Positions 17,201 through 26,982 of a DNA stretch of 64,000 nt are shown here, in pieces. The translations under genes were made by a program, and so were the position numbers. The DNA lies in the NCBI RefSeq assembly GCF_014385195.1, contig NZ_JACRTG010000018.1, forward strand, positions 186,001 to 250,000, given 5' to 3'. Position 1 is the first letter of the stretch, and each line of letters begins with the position of its first letter. The DNA is from Paratissierella segnis (GTDB lineage Bacteria; Bacillota; Clostridia; Tissierellales; Tissierellaceae). The notes under the pieces were generated by a model. It searched no databases. It was not told the DNA's origin and saw only the letters and a list, made by a program, of their open reading frames with translations.

Positions 17201-17203
17201 TAT

Positions 17204-17434
17204 ATGTCAATAAAAGAGATGGCATTTAAAATTGAAAAATTGCAAAATGATGCATTGAAAATTGATAGCATCAGTACAGCTTTATGGCAAGCGATATCTA
17301 ATGGCGCATTTGATGCAAAAACTTATGATTGGGCTTTTGTTGTACTTACGGATTTAACTTATGATTTAAAAGAAAATCTAATAACTCTAACAGAGGATAC
17401 TTTTATGTATATGAGAAATTCAGATATAGAATAG
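17204..17434 (+). CDS. Hypothetical protein, 76 residues
   Basis: Mostly helical small protein. KIEKLQNDALKIDSISTALWQAI, and later YDWAFVVLTDLTYDLKENL, are reminiscent of small conserved proteins found in clostridial genomes and mobile elements, but I cannot name the family. I chose ATG 17204 (weak AAAGGG site, 9 bases upstream); the longer frame from 17147 would begin inside a terminator-like hairpin. Its last residues, MRNSDIE, match a segment of the L,D-transpeptidase at 14152-14172. Confidence 0.5.
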   Translation: MSIKEMAFKIEKLQNDALKIDSISTALWQAISNGAFDAKTYDWAFVVLTDLTYDLKENLITLTEDTFMYMRNSDIE

Positions 17435-17634
17435 GTATACATGGGTTAAGATAAATATACACAAAATTATTTATAAAACCCAATAATAATATTAAAAATG
17501 TATGAATTTATTATAAACTATTGGGACAATATATTAATTGTAATATTGTTTGTCTTATTTTGTTATATTTTTTAATAGTAACAAGTAAATAAATTTTAAA
17601 TAGAAGTCACTGAAAAAATAGACTCTGTTGCCGT

Positions 17635-17674
17635 AAAAAGTTGTAGGGAAACAAATAACCTACAACTTTTTTTT
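17635..17674 (+). terminator. Strong Rho-independent terminator
   Basis: Thirteen-bp perfect stem AAAAAGTTGTAGG (17635-17647) with its complement (17659-17671) and a run of eight T. The only gene upstream on this strand is the 76-residue ORF. Just before it, at 17603-17620, is an IS-end-like sequence. Confidence 0.8.
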
Positions 17675-17690
17675 GCCTACAATATAAATG

Positions 17691-17848
17691 ATTTGATTCT
17701 AAAAGCCTGTGGTATAATTGTGTATTAAATTGAGGAATATTATGGGAATATTGAATGGTCAAGGTGCTATTAATAATCTTGGACATGCTGATACATAATA
17801 TCATAATACAAAATCTTTGGGATTTGCATAAACAGTTTAGAATCAAAT
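17691..17848. repeat. 13-bp inverted repeat enclosing a short segment
   Basis: ATTTGATTCTAAA (17691-17703) and its exact complement TTTAGAATCAAAT (17836-17848) enclose 132 bases. The enclosed part holds a small ORF (17742-17798) and a TATAAT hexamer at 17713. The segment lies directly upstream of the MalT-like regulator. It could be a regulatory stem or a short mobile remnant. Nothing else is seen in 17435-17881. Confidence 0.4.
17742..17798 (+). CDS. Possible 18-residue peptide upstream of the MalT-like regulator
   Basis: ATG 17742 has GAGG 8 bases upstream and runs 18 codons to TAA: MGILNGQGAINNLGHADT. It lies inside the 13-bp inverted repeat. No family is known to me; it may be a leader peptide, a signal peptide for the chemosensory locus, or chance. 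Confidence 0.25.
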   Translation: MGILNGQGAINNLGHADT

Positions 17849-17881
17849 GCATATCCTCAAAGTTGAATTGGAGGAATGTAA

Positions 17882-20356
17882 GTGCAAAAGAAAAAAGAAT
17901 TTAAAAAAGCATACTATTTTTCGGACAAACTCAAAGAACGGCTTAGCCAAATACCATACTATCCATTGACCATTGTAGAGGCGCCCTCTGGATTTGGGAA
18001 AACTACAGCAGTGAGAGAATATTTGAGAAAAGAGCTACCGGATGCCACCTGCGAATGGTACACCTGCTTGAGTGAGCCTATCTTTGTTGCATGGTTAAGA
18101 ATCTGCAATCTATTTAACTGTGTCGACAGTGAATCTGCAGAAGAGATGAAAAGGTTGAGGATACCTAAAATGGAAACGTTATTTGATATTGAGAATATCT
18201 TACAAAACCTAAACTGCCAAAAGGAAACCTACCTAGTAATCGATAATTATCAGCTTATGGACTGCAATGTTCATCAGGAGCTTATCAGCGCTTTTTCAAT
18301 GCATAAAAACCCTAATCTGCACATGATATTCATTACCCAGCAACTTCCTTTTCATGAGCAGCTTTTCATCCATAACGACAATATCTATTTAATAAAAGCG
18401 CCTGCTTTCTTATTCGATAAAAATAGTATTACAAGTCTTTTCCGAATGGAGGGTTTACGTATCAAAAAGGAGGAATTGGAGAGCTTATCAAGCAGTAGCG
18501 AGGGTTGGATATCAGCCATCAGGCTTCAGATGGTTAATTATAAAGAAACGGGTCGATTCGTTTATTCAGCAGACATTGAACAGTTGGTGGAAACCGCTGT
18601 TTGGAATAGGCTTACGCCTGTGGAAAAAGATTTTCTGCTGAGGGTTTCTGTATTGGACTGCTTTACAGCTCGTCAAGCAGTCTCAATGTTGGATGAGGAG
18701 TTTAATCCAAATACAATTGAAACAGCACTTAAAGCAAGTGATTTCATACGATACACGCCAGATAATCGTCAGTTTATCATTCACAACATTTTACTTGATT
18801 ATCTGAGAAGCCGCTTCTATCATTGCCAAACGAAAGAATATCAAAGTAAGGCATACCGAAAAGCTGGTGTGTCTTGTGTCATTGAGGCGAAGTATTGCTC
18901 TGCCGCTGAGTTTTTCTATAAGGTGAAAGATTACGACGCCATTCTTTCCATGCCCCTTAGTTGTGAGTATTTTTACAATTATCAAGACAAATACGTACCG
19001 GAAGTTTTCGAAGCTTTAATCAATGAATGCCCCGAGGAAACTCTGTGTAAATATCCTTTCACATTACTAGTTTTGGGACATCAGACATTTGCAGCTGGAC
19101 AGTATGGGGCATATTTAAAGATTTGTGAGTTGCTTAAATTTATTATCCGGAAGGGAAAGGGTTTTGAGTCAGATGAAATTCGAGAAATTAAAGGCGAATA
19201 TATCTATCTGGTCTCTATGATGGATTTTAATGATATTACCAAAATGATGGAGAGTCAGAGAAACGCATGGGAAACTTTAGGAAAACCGTTAAAAATTATA
19301 AACCGCAAATCCATATATGGGTATGCTTCCCCTTCTATATTGAACCTTTATTGGCGTGAAGTAGGTACATTGGAAGACACCTTGCAGAAAATGGATGAGG
19401 CATCATTCACATATCTTAAGTTGACTGGCGGACGAGGTGCCGGTGCACAAAGCATTCTAAGGGCGGAGGCAATGCTCATGAGAGGTGAGGACGATGAAGC
19501 TGAAATTTTATGTTATAAAGCACTCTATGATGCTAAAAGTTTTGGACAAATCGGTATATGCCTTAGCGCAGAGCTGGTACTTGCTCGTATTGCTATTTTA
19601 CGAGGTAACGAGGGAAGTTATTTTACGGCAGTAAGGAACATTCAAGGCTACGATAAAGAAAGCTCCAATCCGTCCATACAGCATATGGTGGAATATTGTA
19701 TGTCGATTATAGGCTTTGTGCTTGGTATCAAAGATTATATTGCCACATGGTTTTACGATATGCAAAGTATCAAGAAAACATTGTACGCACCGATTGTTCC
19801 AATGGCACAGGTACTTAACTTATGGCTTTTACTTATGGACAAAAGATACAATGAATTTTATGCTGCGTGCAGGTTTGCCATGGATACATCTAGTAATATG
19901 ACTGGAAATATTAAATTCATAATGCCGCAGATGTATCAACTCATCTTTCTTGCCATTTTAAAACGGAACAACGGAAAACAGCTGGAGTCTTGGAAGTATC
20001 TTAGAGAGGCTTTTGACATAGCACTGCCGGATCAAATCTATCTGCCCTTTGCTCAAGAGGAATGCATGAAATATTTTCTTAATGAACTTGGTTCTACAGA
20101 TTTTACTTTTTTGATAACGCTTTGTGAACGCCAACAGAAGGGTAGAGATGTAATAAGAAAGGCGATTCTACATAAAAAGTCTCCCCTTACTCCGAGAGAA
20201 CGAGAAATCGCCCTGCTTTTCAAAGATAGAATGAGCAGAAAAGAGATTGCAGATAAGCTTTATATTTCTGAAGAGACTGTCAAGTCGACTTTAAAAGCTG
20301 TTTACAGTAAACTTGAAATTCACTCAAGAAGGGAGCTTAACACAAAAGATTTTTGA
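17882..20356 (+). CDS. MalT/LuxR-type ATP-dependent transcriptional regulator
   Basis: Large STAND-like regulator, 824 residues. The N-terminal P-loop is APSGFGKTT (34-42) with a Walker B-like strand YLVIDNYQL near 117. The middle is helical and TPR-like. The C-terminal GerE/LuxR helix-turn-helix spans about 765-820 (LTPREREIALLFKDRMSRKEIADKLYISEETVKS). Proteins of this type bind ATP and a ligand, oligomerise and activate transcription. The start is GTG with GGAGG 7 bases upstream. It is visibly richer in G+C than the genes to its left and precedes the chemosensory operon, which it may control. Confidence 0.88.
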   Translation: MQKKKEFKKAYYFSDKLKERLSQIPYYPLTIVEAPSGFGKTTAVREYLRKELPDATCEWYTCLSEPIFVAWLRICNLFNCVDSESAEEMKRLRIPKMETLFDIENILQNLNCQKETYLVIDNYQLMDCNVHQELISAFSMHKNPNLHMIFITQQLPFHEQLFIHNDNIYLIKAPAFLFDKNSITSLFRMEGLRIKKEELESLSSSSEGWISAIRLQMVNYKETGRFVYSADIEQLVETAVWNRLTPVEKDFLLRVSVLDCFTARQAVSMLDEEFNPNTIETALKASDFIRYTPDNRQFIIHNILLDYLRSRFYHCQTKEYQSKAYRKAGVSCVIEAKYCSAAEFFYKVKDYDAILSMPLSCEYFYNYQDKYVPEVFEALINECPEETLCKYPFTLLVLGHQTFAAGQYGAYLKICELLKFIIRKGKGFESDEIREIKGEYIYLVSMMDFNDITKMMESQRNAWETLGKPLKIINRKSIYGYASPSILNLYWREVGTLEDTLQKMDEASFTYLKLTGGRGAGAQSILRAEAMLMRGEDDEAEILCYKALYDAKSFGQIGICLSAELVLARIAILRGNEGSYFTAVRNIQGYDKESSNPSIQHMVEYCMSIIGFVLGIKDYIATWFYDMQSIKKTLYAPIVPMAQVLNLWLLLMDKRYNEFYAACRFAMDTSSNMTGNIKFIMPQMYQLIFLAILKRNNGKQLESWKYLREAFDIALPDQIYLPFAQEECMKYFLNELGSTDFTFLITLCERQQKGRDVIRKAILHKKSPLTPREREIALLFKDRMSRKEIADKLYISEETVKSTLKAVYSKLEIHSRRELNTKDF

Positions 20357-20393
20357 TGAAAATACAATTCCCCCTAAAAGGGGGATGAAAAAG

Positions 20394-20434
20394 AAAACAA
20401 TTTGTCGTATTTTATATAACAGATTGTTTTTTTG
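20394..20434 (+). terminator. Terminator after the MalT-like regulator
   Basis: AAACAATTTGT pairs with ACAGATTGTTT (one mismatch) and is followed by TTTT. A smaller CCCCCTAAAAGGGGG hairpin lies 20 bases before it. Confidence 0.6.
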
Positions 20435-20519
20435 TTATTTTATGTCGAAATCGTGATGTACGTTGCATCCTAAAAATATAAAATAGAAAAACCAGTGAAT
20501 ATTATGAGGAGGAATTAAA

Positions 20520-22586
20520 TTGGATGACATATTTTCAAATGAATCGATGCTGGACTTATTCATATATGAAACAACACAGAACATTGAACAGATTGAAACT
20601 TCAGTACTTATCAGTGAAAAAGAGAACTTCTTCACGCCGGATGCGATTAATGAAATTTTCAGGGCAATGCATACCATCAAGGGTTCCTCAGCCATCATGA
20701 AGTACGATAACATCGCATCTGTGACACATTCTATTGAAGACCTTTTCTATTACATTCGTGAAGAAAATTCGGAAAACATAGACTGCGGACTTCTTGCTGA
20801 CTTAGTTTTGAAAGGAGTAGATTTTATCAAATTGGAGATGGAAAAGGTCAAAAACTCGGACAAACTTGACGGGAACCCCACCGAATTGATTGAAGGCATC
20901 AAAAGCTATTTGCATTCTCTAAAGGGAGAAGAAGATGGTGTAGATACTTTAGATACAAACGTAAATCCTATCGTCAAAGAACATTATTGTTTGCCTCTAG
21001 ACAAGAACGAGACAAACGACAACAAGAAGTTATATGAAGCTATTATATTCTTTGAGGACGGCTGTGAAATGGAAAATGTCAGGGCATTTGGTATTATTCA
21101 TCATTTAAAGGAGATTACCGAAGAATTTCGCCATATTCCCGAAAACATAATTGATAATGATAACAGCGTAAAGATCATTCGGGAACAGGGATTTACCATC
21201 CTGTTCAGGAGCGACAAAGATTATCGGGAATTGTATGATTTCTTTATTGGTACTACCGCCTTTTTACGAGAGCTTGAACTTCATGAGCTCTCTGAAGAAC
21301 AGATATGTGGAGAGTCTGATTCGACAAAAATGGCAGTTACACAGGAGTCGCCGGTCAAGATACCAGAGCTTAAAACCAAGGATGAGCTTGGACAGGTACC
21401 AATGGAAAGCAGAAGCTCCCACCAAAGCATCATCAGCGTTGATGTTGTGAAGCTGGATAAGCTGATGGATTTGATGGGCGAAATGGTGATTGCCGAAGCG
21501 ATGGTAACACAAAACCCTGAACTTCAGGGTGTAAAATTAAATTCTTATTATAAATCTGCAAGGCAGCTTAAAAAAATAACCGGCGAGATGCAGGATATGG
21601 TCATGTCCATCCGGATGGTTCCGTTGTCGGCTTCCTTCCGCAAGATGCACAGACTCGTACGGGATATGAGCAGAAAACTTGATAAAAAAGTCGAGCTAAC
21701 GCTAATTGGAGAGGAAACCGAGGTGGACAAAGACATTATTGAGCATATTTCAGATCCCCTGATGCACCTTGTTCGTAATGCTATTGACCACGGCATCGAA
21801 GAGCCTGACGTACGTGTAGCTGTCGGGAAGCCTAAAACAGGAAAGATTACGCTGGAAGCGAAAAATGTCGGAAGTGACGTATTCATCATTGTCAGAGATG
21901 ATGGAAGAGGAATAGATAAAGAAAAAGTTTTGCAAAAAGCACGGAAAAATGGACTAATTAGAAAGTCGGAAAAGGAACTGACGGACAAGGAGATTTATAA
22001 TCTGCTTTTCCTTCCCGGATTTTCCACCAATGACGAAGTAACTGAATTCTCTGGTCGCGGAGTCGGAATGGACGTTGTGACAAAAAATCTGGAGGCAGTC
22101 GGGGGCTCGGTATCTATAGACAGTGTGGAGGGCAATGGAACGGTTACTACGTTGAAAATTCCACTTACCCTTGCAATCATCGATGGTATGAACATTCGGG
22201 TAGGTGATGCCAAATATACCATCCCCACCACGTCTATACGGGAGACATTTCAGGCAAAGGCTGATGACCTGATACTAGACCCTGAAGGCAACGAAATGAT
22301 CATGGTCCGAGGAGAATGTTACCCAATTCTCCGTCTCCACAAGTTATTTGAGGTGAAAAGCGATATCACAGATCTAACAAAAGGAATCATGTTAATAATT
22401 GAACAAGATGAAAAATGTCTGAGCCTTTTTGCAGATGAGCTTGTCGGACAGCATCAGGTGGTGGTTAAGGCACTTCCGGCTTATATGAAAAATTTGAAGC
22501 GAATTGATGAACTGACGGGATGTACACTTTTGGGTGACGGCAGTATAAGCCTTATCCTCAACACAGGAGGGTTGCTTGGAATGTGA
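20520..22586 (+). CDS. cheA: Chemotaxis-type histidine kinase CheA
   Basis: Signal kinase of 688 residues with the full domain order: Hpt (P1) with phosphoacceptor H51 in RAMHTIKGSSAIM; a variable P2 linker; P3 dimerisation helices from about 304 (SVDVVKLDKLMDLMGEMV); P4 ATPase with the N box HLVRNAIDHGIEEP, DDGRGID and GRGVGMDVV; and a P5 CheW-like C-terminus. TTG start with AGGAGG. No CheY gene follows, so P1 probably passes phosphate to CheB here and to a partner encoded elsewhere. Confidence 0.95.
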   Translation: MDDIFSNESMLDLFIYETTQNIEQIETSVLISEKENFFTPDAINEIFRAMHTIKGSSAIMKYDNIASVTHSIEDLFYYIREENSENIDCGLLADLVLKGVDFIKLEMEKVKNSDKLDGNPTELIEGIKSYLHSLKGEEDGVDTLDTNVNPIVKEHYCLPLDKNETNDNKKLYEAIIFFEDGCEMENVRAFGIIHHLKEITEEFRHIPENIIDNDNSVKIIREQGFTILFRSDKDYRELYDFFIGTTAFLRELELHELSEEQICGESDSTKMAVTQESPVKIPELKTKDELGQVPMESRSSHQSIISVDVVKLDKLMDLMGEMVIAEAMVTQNPELQGVKLNSYYKSARQLKKITGEMQDMVMSIRMVPLSASFRKMHRLVRDMSRKLDKKVELTLIGEETEVDKDIIEHISDPLMHLVRNAIDHGIEEPDVRVAVGKPKTGKITLEAKNVGSDVFIIVRDDGRGIDKEKVLQKARKNGLIRKSEKELTDKEIYNLLFLPGFSTNDEVTEFSGRGVGMDVVTKNLEAVGGSVSIDSVEGNGTVTTLKIPLTLAIIDGMNIRVGDAKYTIPTTSIRETFQAKADDLILDPEGNEMIMVRGECYPILRLHKLFEVKSDITDLTKGIMLIIEQDEKCLSLFADELVGQHQVVVKALPAYMKNLKRIDELTGCTLLGDGSISLILNTGGLLGM

Positions 22587-22651
22587 AATCTGAATTATAA
22601 AAATTGTTTTATATATAAGAAGGGAGAAAACGAAGAAGGAGGTTGTAATAA

Positions 22652-23149
22652 ATGACAAAGACTGACATATTGAATCCGTCGGAGATGGAATATGAAGATA
22701 CGTTAAAAGGGAAATATCTTGTTTTTTCTTTAGGAAAAGAGATGTATGGGATGGAAATTCGCTATATTACGGAAATTATCGGGATACAACCAATTACGGA
22801 AGTTCCTGAGATGCCGAAATATGTGAAAGGGATTACCAACTTGAGGGGTAAAATCATACCTATTATAGATGCTCGACTGCGCTTCAGAAAAGAAATAAGG
22901 GAATATGACGGAAGAACCTGCATCATAGTGCTTGAGATTGATGATATTTCCATAGGTCTGATTGTGGATAGCGTTGTAGAGGTACTTACCATGCAGGATG
23001 AGGATATTTCATCCCCTCCGGATGTTGGGAAAGGCCACTGCAATTACATAAAGGGAATTGGCAAGGTCGGTGGTAGTATTACCTTGCTTTTAGATTGTCA
23101 GAAACTGCTGACTGATGATGAACTTGAAGAGATTAATGCATCGTTGTAG
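22652..23149 (+). CDS. cheW: Chemotaxis coupling protein CheW
   Basis: Scaffold protein, 165 residues, linking receptors to CheA. Its SH3-like double barrel shows KYLVFSLGKEMYGMEI at the start, VKGITNLRGKIIPIIDARLRF in the middle and KGIGKVGGSITLLLDCQKLL at the end, all classic CheW blocks. It lies 65 bases after cheA with an AGGAGG site and 47 bases before the receptor gene, in one operon. Confidence 0.95.
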   Translation: MTKTDILNPSEMEYEDTLKGKYLVFSLGKEMYGMEIRYITEIIGIQPITEVPEMPKYVKGITNLRGKIIPIIDARLRFRKEIREYDGRTCIIVLEIDDISIGLIVDSVVEVLTMQDEDISSPPDVGKGHCNYIKGIGKVGGSITLLLDCQKLLTDDELEEINASL

Positions 23150-23196
23150 ATGTTGAATCAGCTTTAAAAAAATAGAAAATCGGAGGATTAAGAATA

Positions 23197-25014
23197 ATGG
23201 GAAAAAAATTTAAAAATTTTAAAATTGGAACTAAAATCACTTGTGGTTTTCTGATTGTAGCGGTGATTGCCGGTGTGGTTGGTGCTATAGGTATCATAAA
23301 TCTTAATCGTATTGACGGCTCGTATAGTATTGCATATACGGATTCCGTATTAGCGCTTAAAAGCTTGGAAGGAGTAAGCACCTATTTTCAAAAGGTACGA
23401 GCTGACCTTTTTGAAATGGCTTTGGCTGATGAGGTAAAGGATAAACAGGCCGTCGGTGAAACTTTGGAGCTTCATAGAGGTACTATAGACGAAAATTTGG
23501 ACAATTATAGAGCATTTCTTGATAAATACAATCCTGAGGAAGTAGATCAGGAACTGAAGTTGCTTGCTGCACTGGATAATTCCATAGAATCGTTTGATGT
23601 AGGATACCAAGAATATAAGAGCATTGTCATGGTTCCGGAACGCTATGTGGAAGCTCATCGAATGTTACAAAACGGCGGCGGGATGTATACTCTGAGCGAT
23701 TCCATGGAAAAGAGTATTAACGACCTGATGAAATATAACGAGGATTATGCAATTTTACAGATTAAGAACAACGGAGAGCGTGCAGCCTCTGCCGATGTTG
23801 TCATGATAGTTGGTGTTGTAGCCAGTGTAATTTTGGCAGTGGTAACGGGTTTATTTATCTCACGAGGTATTTCAAAACCAATCAAACGTATAGTGGATGC
23901 TGCCAACAAACTAACTCAAGGGGATTTTGATATCAATATTGAAGTTACCTCAAATGATGAACTTGGTATTCTAACCCAGTCTTTCCGACAAATGGCGGAT
24001 ACATTGACATCAGTTGTAACCGATCTATCATCAGGCTTAAGCGAATTTGCCAATGGCAACTTTGCGATTGACAGTCAAGCAATTGAATATTATGTAGGTG
24101 GGTATTCACCAATACTATCTTCAATGCGCAAGATGAGGGATACTCTTAGCGAAACGTTAAGATCTATCAATGTGGCTGCTGAACAGGTAGCTACAGGTTC
24201 AGACCAAGTTTCAAGTGGAGCACAGGCATTGGCAAGCGGTTCAACCGAGCAGGCCGCTTCGGTAGAGGAGCTTGCTGCCTCTGCTGAAAAAATCGCACAG
24301 AAGGCAATGGAAAATTCATCCATCGTCGAAGCTGCGTCTAAATCCATACAGAAGGCTGGTGCAGGTGTAAATGCAGGAAACGAGCATATGGAACAACTTA
24401 CACGAGCTATGACTGAAATCGGTTCAGCTTCCGATCAGATTGCCAATATTACGAAGGTCATTGAAGAAATTGCCTTCCAGACCAATATCTTAGCTTTAAA
24501 TGCTGCCATTGAAGCCGCCCGTGCAGGAAATGCCGGAAAGGGTTTTGCAGTTGTAGCAGATGAAGTTAGAAACCTTGCTGCAAAATCGGGCGAAGCTGCC
24601 AAGCAAACTGCGGAACTGATTCAAAATTCCGTCGATACCGTGGCAAAGGGTACGGAAATCACCGGTCAAACAGGGCAGATATTGAAAGATGTAAGCACGA
24701 GCGCCACCGAGGTAATCGAAAGTTTTGGAATAATTGAAGAGTCTATTGGGGAGCAGAACAGTGCTATTGAGCAGATTAAGCTGGGACTTTCTCAGATTTC
24801 CTCTGTTGTACAGACTAATGCAGCTACCGCTGAAGAAAACTCTGCTACTAGCGAAGAAATGTCAGCACAAGCTGCTATGCTACACGAGGAGGTTAGAAAA
24901 TTTAAACTGTCATCCGATAAGGCTCAGGATGAGGTCTCGACTATCCCTCTGTTAAAAGAACTGCCATCTGAAAACCCATTGTCTGAAGACGAATTTAGTT
25001 TGGGGAAATATTGA
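23197..25014 (+). CDS. Methyl-accepting chemotaxis protein
   Basis: Membrane receptor, 605 residues: TM1 about 14-37, an extracytoplasmic four-helix-type sensor to about 200, TM2 about 201-221, HAMP to about 275, then a long signalling coiled coil. The conserved hairpin tip EEIAFQTNILALNAAIEAARAGNAGKGFAVVADEVRNLA binds CheA and CheW. There is no C-terminal CheR-tethering pentapeptide. It is the only receptor in the cluster, so the system may read a single signal; ligand unknown. Confidence 0.95.
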   Translation: MGKKFKNFKIGTKITCGFLIVAVIAGVVGAIGIINLNRIDGSYSIAYTDSVLALKSLEGVSTYFQKVRADLFEMALADEVKDKQAVGETLELHRGTIDENLDNYRAFLDKYNPEEVDQELKLLAALDNSIESFDVGYQEYKSIVMVPERYVEAHRMLQNGGGMYTLSDSMEKSINDLMKYNEDYAILQIKNNGERAASADVVMIVGVVASVILAVVTGLFISRGISKPIKRIVDAANKLTQGDFDINIEVTSNDELGILTQSFRQMADTLTSVVTDLSSGLSEFANGNFAIDSQAIEYYVGGYSPILSSMRKMRDTLSETLRSINVAAEQVATGSDQVSSGAQALASGSTEQAASVEELAASAEKIAQKAMENSSIVEAASKSIQKAGAGVNAGNEHMEQLTRAMTEIGSASDQIANITKVIEEIAFQTNILALNAAIEAARAGNAGKGFAVVADEVRNLAAKSGEAAKQTAELIQNSVDTVAKGTEITGQTGQILKDVSTSATEVIESFGIIEESIGEQNSAIEQIKLGLSQISSVVQTNAATAEENSATSEEMSAQAAMLHEEVRKFKLSSDKAQDEVSTIPLLKELPSENPLSEDEFSLGKY

Positions 25015-25070
25015 TATCTAAAAAATATTTATATGAAGTTATCTTTAAATATAAACATACTCAGGAATTA

Positions 25071-25094
25071 AAGGTGAGTCTCATAGCTCACCTT
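25071..25094 (+). terminator. Internal hairpin between the receptor gene and cheR
   Basis: AAGGTGAG (25071-25078) pairs with CTCACCTT (25087-25094) around an 8-base loop and is followed by CTTTAT. It may lower expression of cheR, cheB and cheD relative to cheA, cheW and the receptor. Confidence 0.5.
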
Positions 25095-25128
25095 CTTTAT
25101 CTTATTAAATATAGGAGAAGATGAAGAT

Positions 25129-25944
25129 ATGGTAACTATAACAGAAAATGAGTTCCGACAATTTGCAGATTATATAAAATCCAACTACGGAATTTACTTC
25201 AAAAGCGAAAAAAAGGTCTTAATTGAGGGCAGGCTCGGTCAGGTATTGTCAAATATGAATGTTGACAGCTTTACAGCGTATATGGATTATGTTAAAGCCG
25301 ATAAAACCGGACAAGCTCTATCCGTTATGCTGGATAGAATCACAACAAACCATACTTTTTTCATGAGAGAAGCTGAACATTTTTATTATTTCAGAGATAT
25401 GGTGCTACCATATTTGAAAAAAACGATAAGATCTCATGACCTGAGAATCTGGAGTGCGGCATGTTCTACAGGGGAAGAACCTTATACATTAGCGATGATT
25501 ACTGATGAATTCTTTGGGCAGGATAAGACAGGGTGGGATACGAAAATTCTTGCCACTGATATCTCCCAAGGGGTGCTTGCCTCTGCAAAGGCTGGAATTT
25601 ATGACAGTGAAAATATATTAGACCTGCCTGAGAACTGGATACGGAAGTATTTCAAAGAACAAGATGATGGACGATATATTTTGTCCGATAAAATCAGGAA
25701 TGAGGTAATTTTCTGCAGGCTCAATCTGATAGACCCTGTATTCCCGTTTAAAAGAAAAATGCATGTCATTTTCTGTCGTAATGTTATGATTTATTTCGAC
25801 AACGAGACCAGAGATAAGCTGATTGAGCACCTCTATGATATTACCGAGCCCGGAGGTTTTCTGTTTATCGGACAATCGGAAAACCTGAACCGTGCTCGAA
25901 CAAAATACAAGTATGTAATGCCTGCCGTCTACAGAAAGGAGTAG
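25129..25944 (+). CDS. cheR: Chemoreceptor glutamate methyltransferase CheR
   Basis: Adds methyl groups from S-adenosylmethionine to receptor glutamates, 271 residues. The N-terminal helical domain is followed by the catalytic domain with TTNHTFFMREAEHF, the SAM loop WSAACSTGEEPYTLAM, the ATDIS segment and VIFCRNVMIYFD, all as expected. It precedes cheB by only 5 bases. With CheB and CheD it gives the system a complete adaptation set. Confidence 0.95.
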   Translation: MVTITENEFRQFADYIKSNYGIYFKSEKKVLIEGRLGQVLSNMNVDSFTAYMDYVKADKTGQALSVMLDRITTNHTFFMREAEHFYYFRDMVLPYLKKTIRSHDLRIWSAACSTGEEPYTLAMITDEFFGQDKTGWDTKILATDISQGVLASAKAGIYDSENILDLPENWIRKYFKEQDDGRYILSDKIRNEVIFCRLNLIDPVFPFKRKMHVIFCRNVMIYFDNETRDKLIEHLYDITEPGGFLFIGQSENLNRARTKYKYVMPAVYRKE

Positions 25945-25949
25945 GGTTT

Positions 25950-26978
25950 ATGGATAAACGAAGAAAAATCCGGGTTCTGGTAGTTGATGACAGCTTACTG
26001 TTCCGTGAAATGCTTGTAAAAATTCTCTCCTCAGACCCGCAGATTGAGGTGGTGGCTGTTGCCGCCGATCCATTTGAAGCAAGGGATAAAATTATAGAGG
26101 TTCTTCCCGATGTGCTTACCTGTGATGTGGAAATGCCTAAAATGAACGGAATTGAATTTGTACGCTGGTTATTGCCTCAGCATTTTTTTCCGGTTGTCAT
26201 GGTCAGCTCGGTTGATAAGACTGTTTTTGAAGCAATGAGTGCAGGTGCAGTAGACTTTGTAGTGAAGCCCGGTACCCAGTCATCAAAAGCTGTCATGGAG
26301 TTCGCTGAAGATCTTGTTCAAAAAATAAAGACAGCTGCTGGGGCAAAGCCCACACTGCAAAAACACGAAGAATCTTTTGCAAATGTTTCTGGGAATATAG
26401 CGCAGGATACAGACAGGATTGTCGCTATAGGAGCCTCTACCGGTGGGACCGAAGCGATTTACAGTATACTCAGATACCTACCTCCCACTATTCCGGGGAT
26501 TGTGATTGTGCAGCATATCCCTCCTGTATTTTCAAAGATGTTTGCGGAGCGGATGGATAATCAAACCGAATTATGTGTCAAGGAGGCTGAAACCGGAGAT
26601 TTCGTGGATCAAGGTACAGTGCTGATTGCTCCTGGTGATAGACATATGAGAATTAAAAAAATTGGGTGGAGGTATCAGGTTGAGTGTTTTCGTGGAGAGA
26701 AGGTTAACGGGCATTGCCCATCTGTGGATGTTTTGTTTGATTCAGTGGCAAAGGAAGCCGGCAGCAGCGCCATTGGAATACAACTGACCGGAATGGGGTA
26801 TGACGGAGCAAAAGGGCTCCTTGCCATACGACGCAAAGGTGGCAGAACCATCGGACAGGATGAAGCCTCATCAATTGTATATGGAATGCCTAGGGTTGCA
26901 TTTGATATGGGTGGTGTAGAAATACAGGAAGCGCTTAAAAACATTCCTCAGGTGCTGTTTAATCTGTTAGGTAGGTGA
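25950..26978 (+). CDS. cheB: Receptor methylesterase/deamidase CheB
   Basis: Response-regulated esterase, 342 residues. The receiver domain has acid pocket D13-D14 and phosphoacceptor D59 (CDVEMPKMNG). A linker (about 125-155) leads to the esterase with the catalytic triad S163 (GASTGG), H189 (QHIPP) and D285 (GMGYDGA). It removes receptor methyl groups when phosphorylated by CheA. It is the only receiver domain in the operon. Confidence 0.95.
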   Translation: MDKRRKIRVLVVDDSLLFREMLVKILSSDPQIEVVAVAADPFEARDKIIEVLPDVLTCDVEMPKMNGIEFVRWLLPQHFFPVVMVSSVDKTVFEAMSAGAVDFVVKPGTQSSKAVMEFAEDLVQKIKTAAGAKPTLQKHEESFANVSGNIAQDTDRIVAIGASTGGTEAIYSILRYLPPTIPGIVIVQHIPPVFSKMFAERMDNQTELCVKEAETGDFVDQGTVLIAPGDRHMRIKKIGWRYQVECFRGEKVNGHCPSVDVLFDSVAKEAGSSAIGIQLTGMGYDGAKGLLAIRRKGGRTIGQDEASSIVYGMPRVAFDMGGVEIQEALKNIPQVLFNLLGR

Positions 26979-26982
26979 TTAA

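Noticed and set aside
21548..21988. A 146-codon minus-strand frame inside cheA.
   Set aside because: It is antisense to conserved CheA domains, has no ribosome site and has a low-complexity Ser-rich translation.
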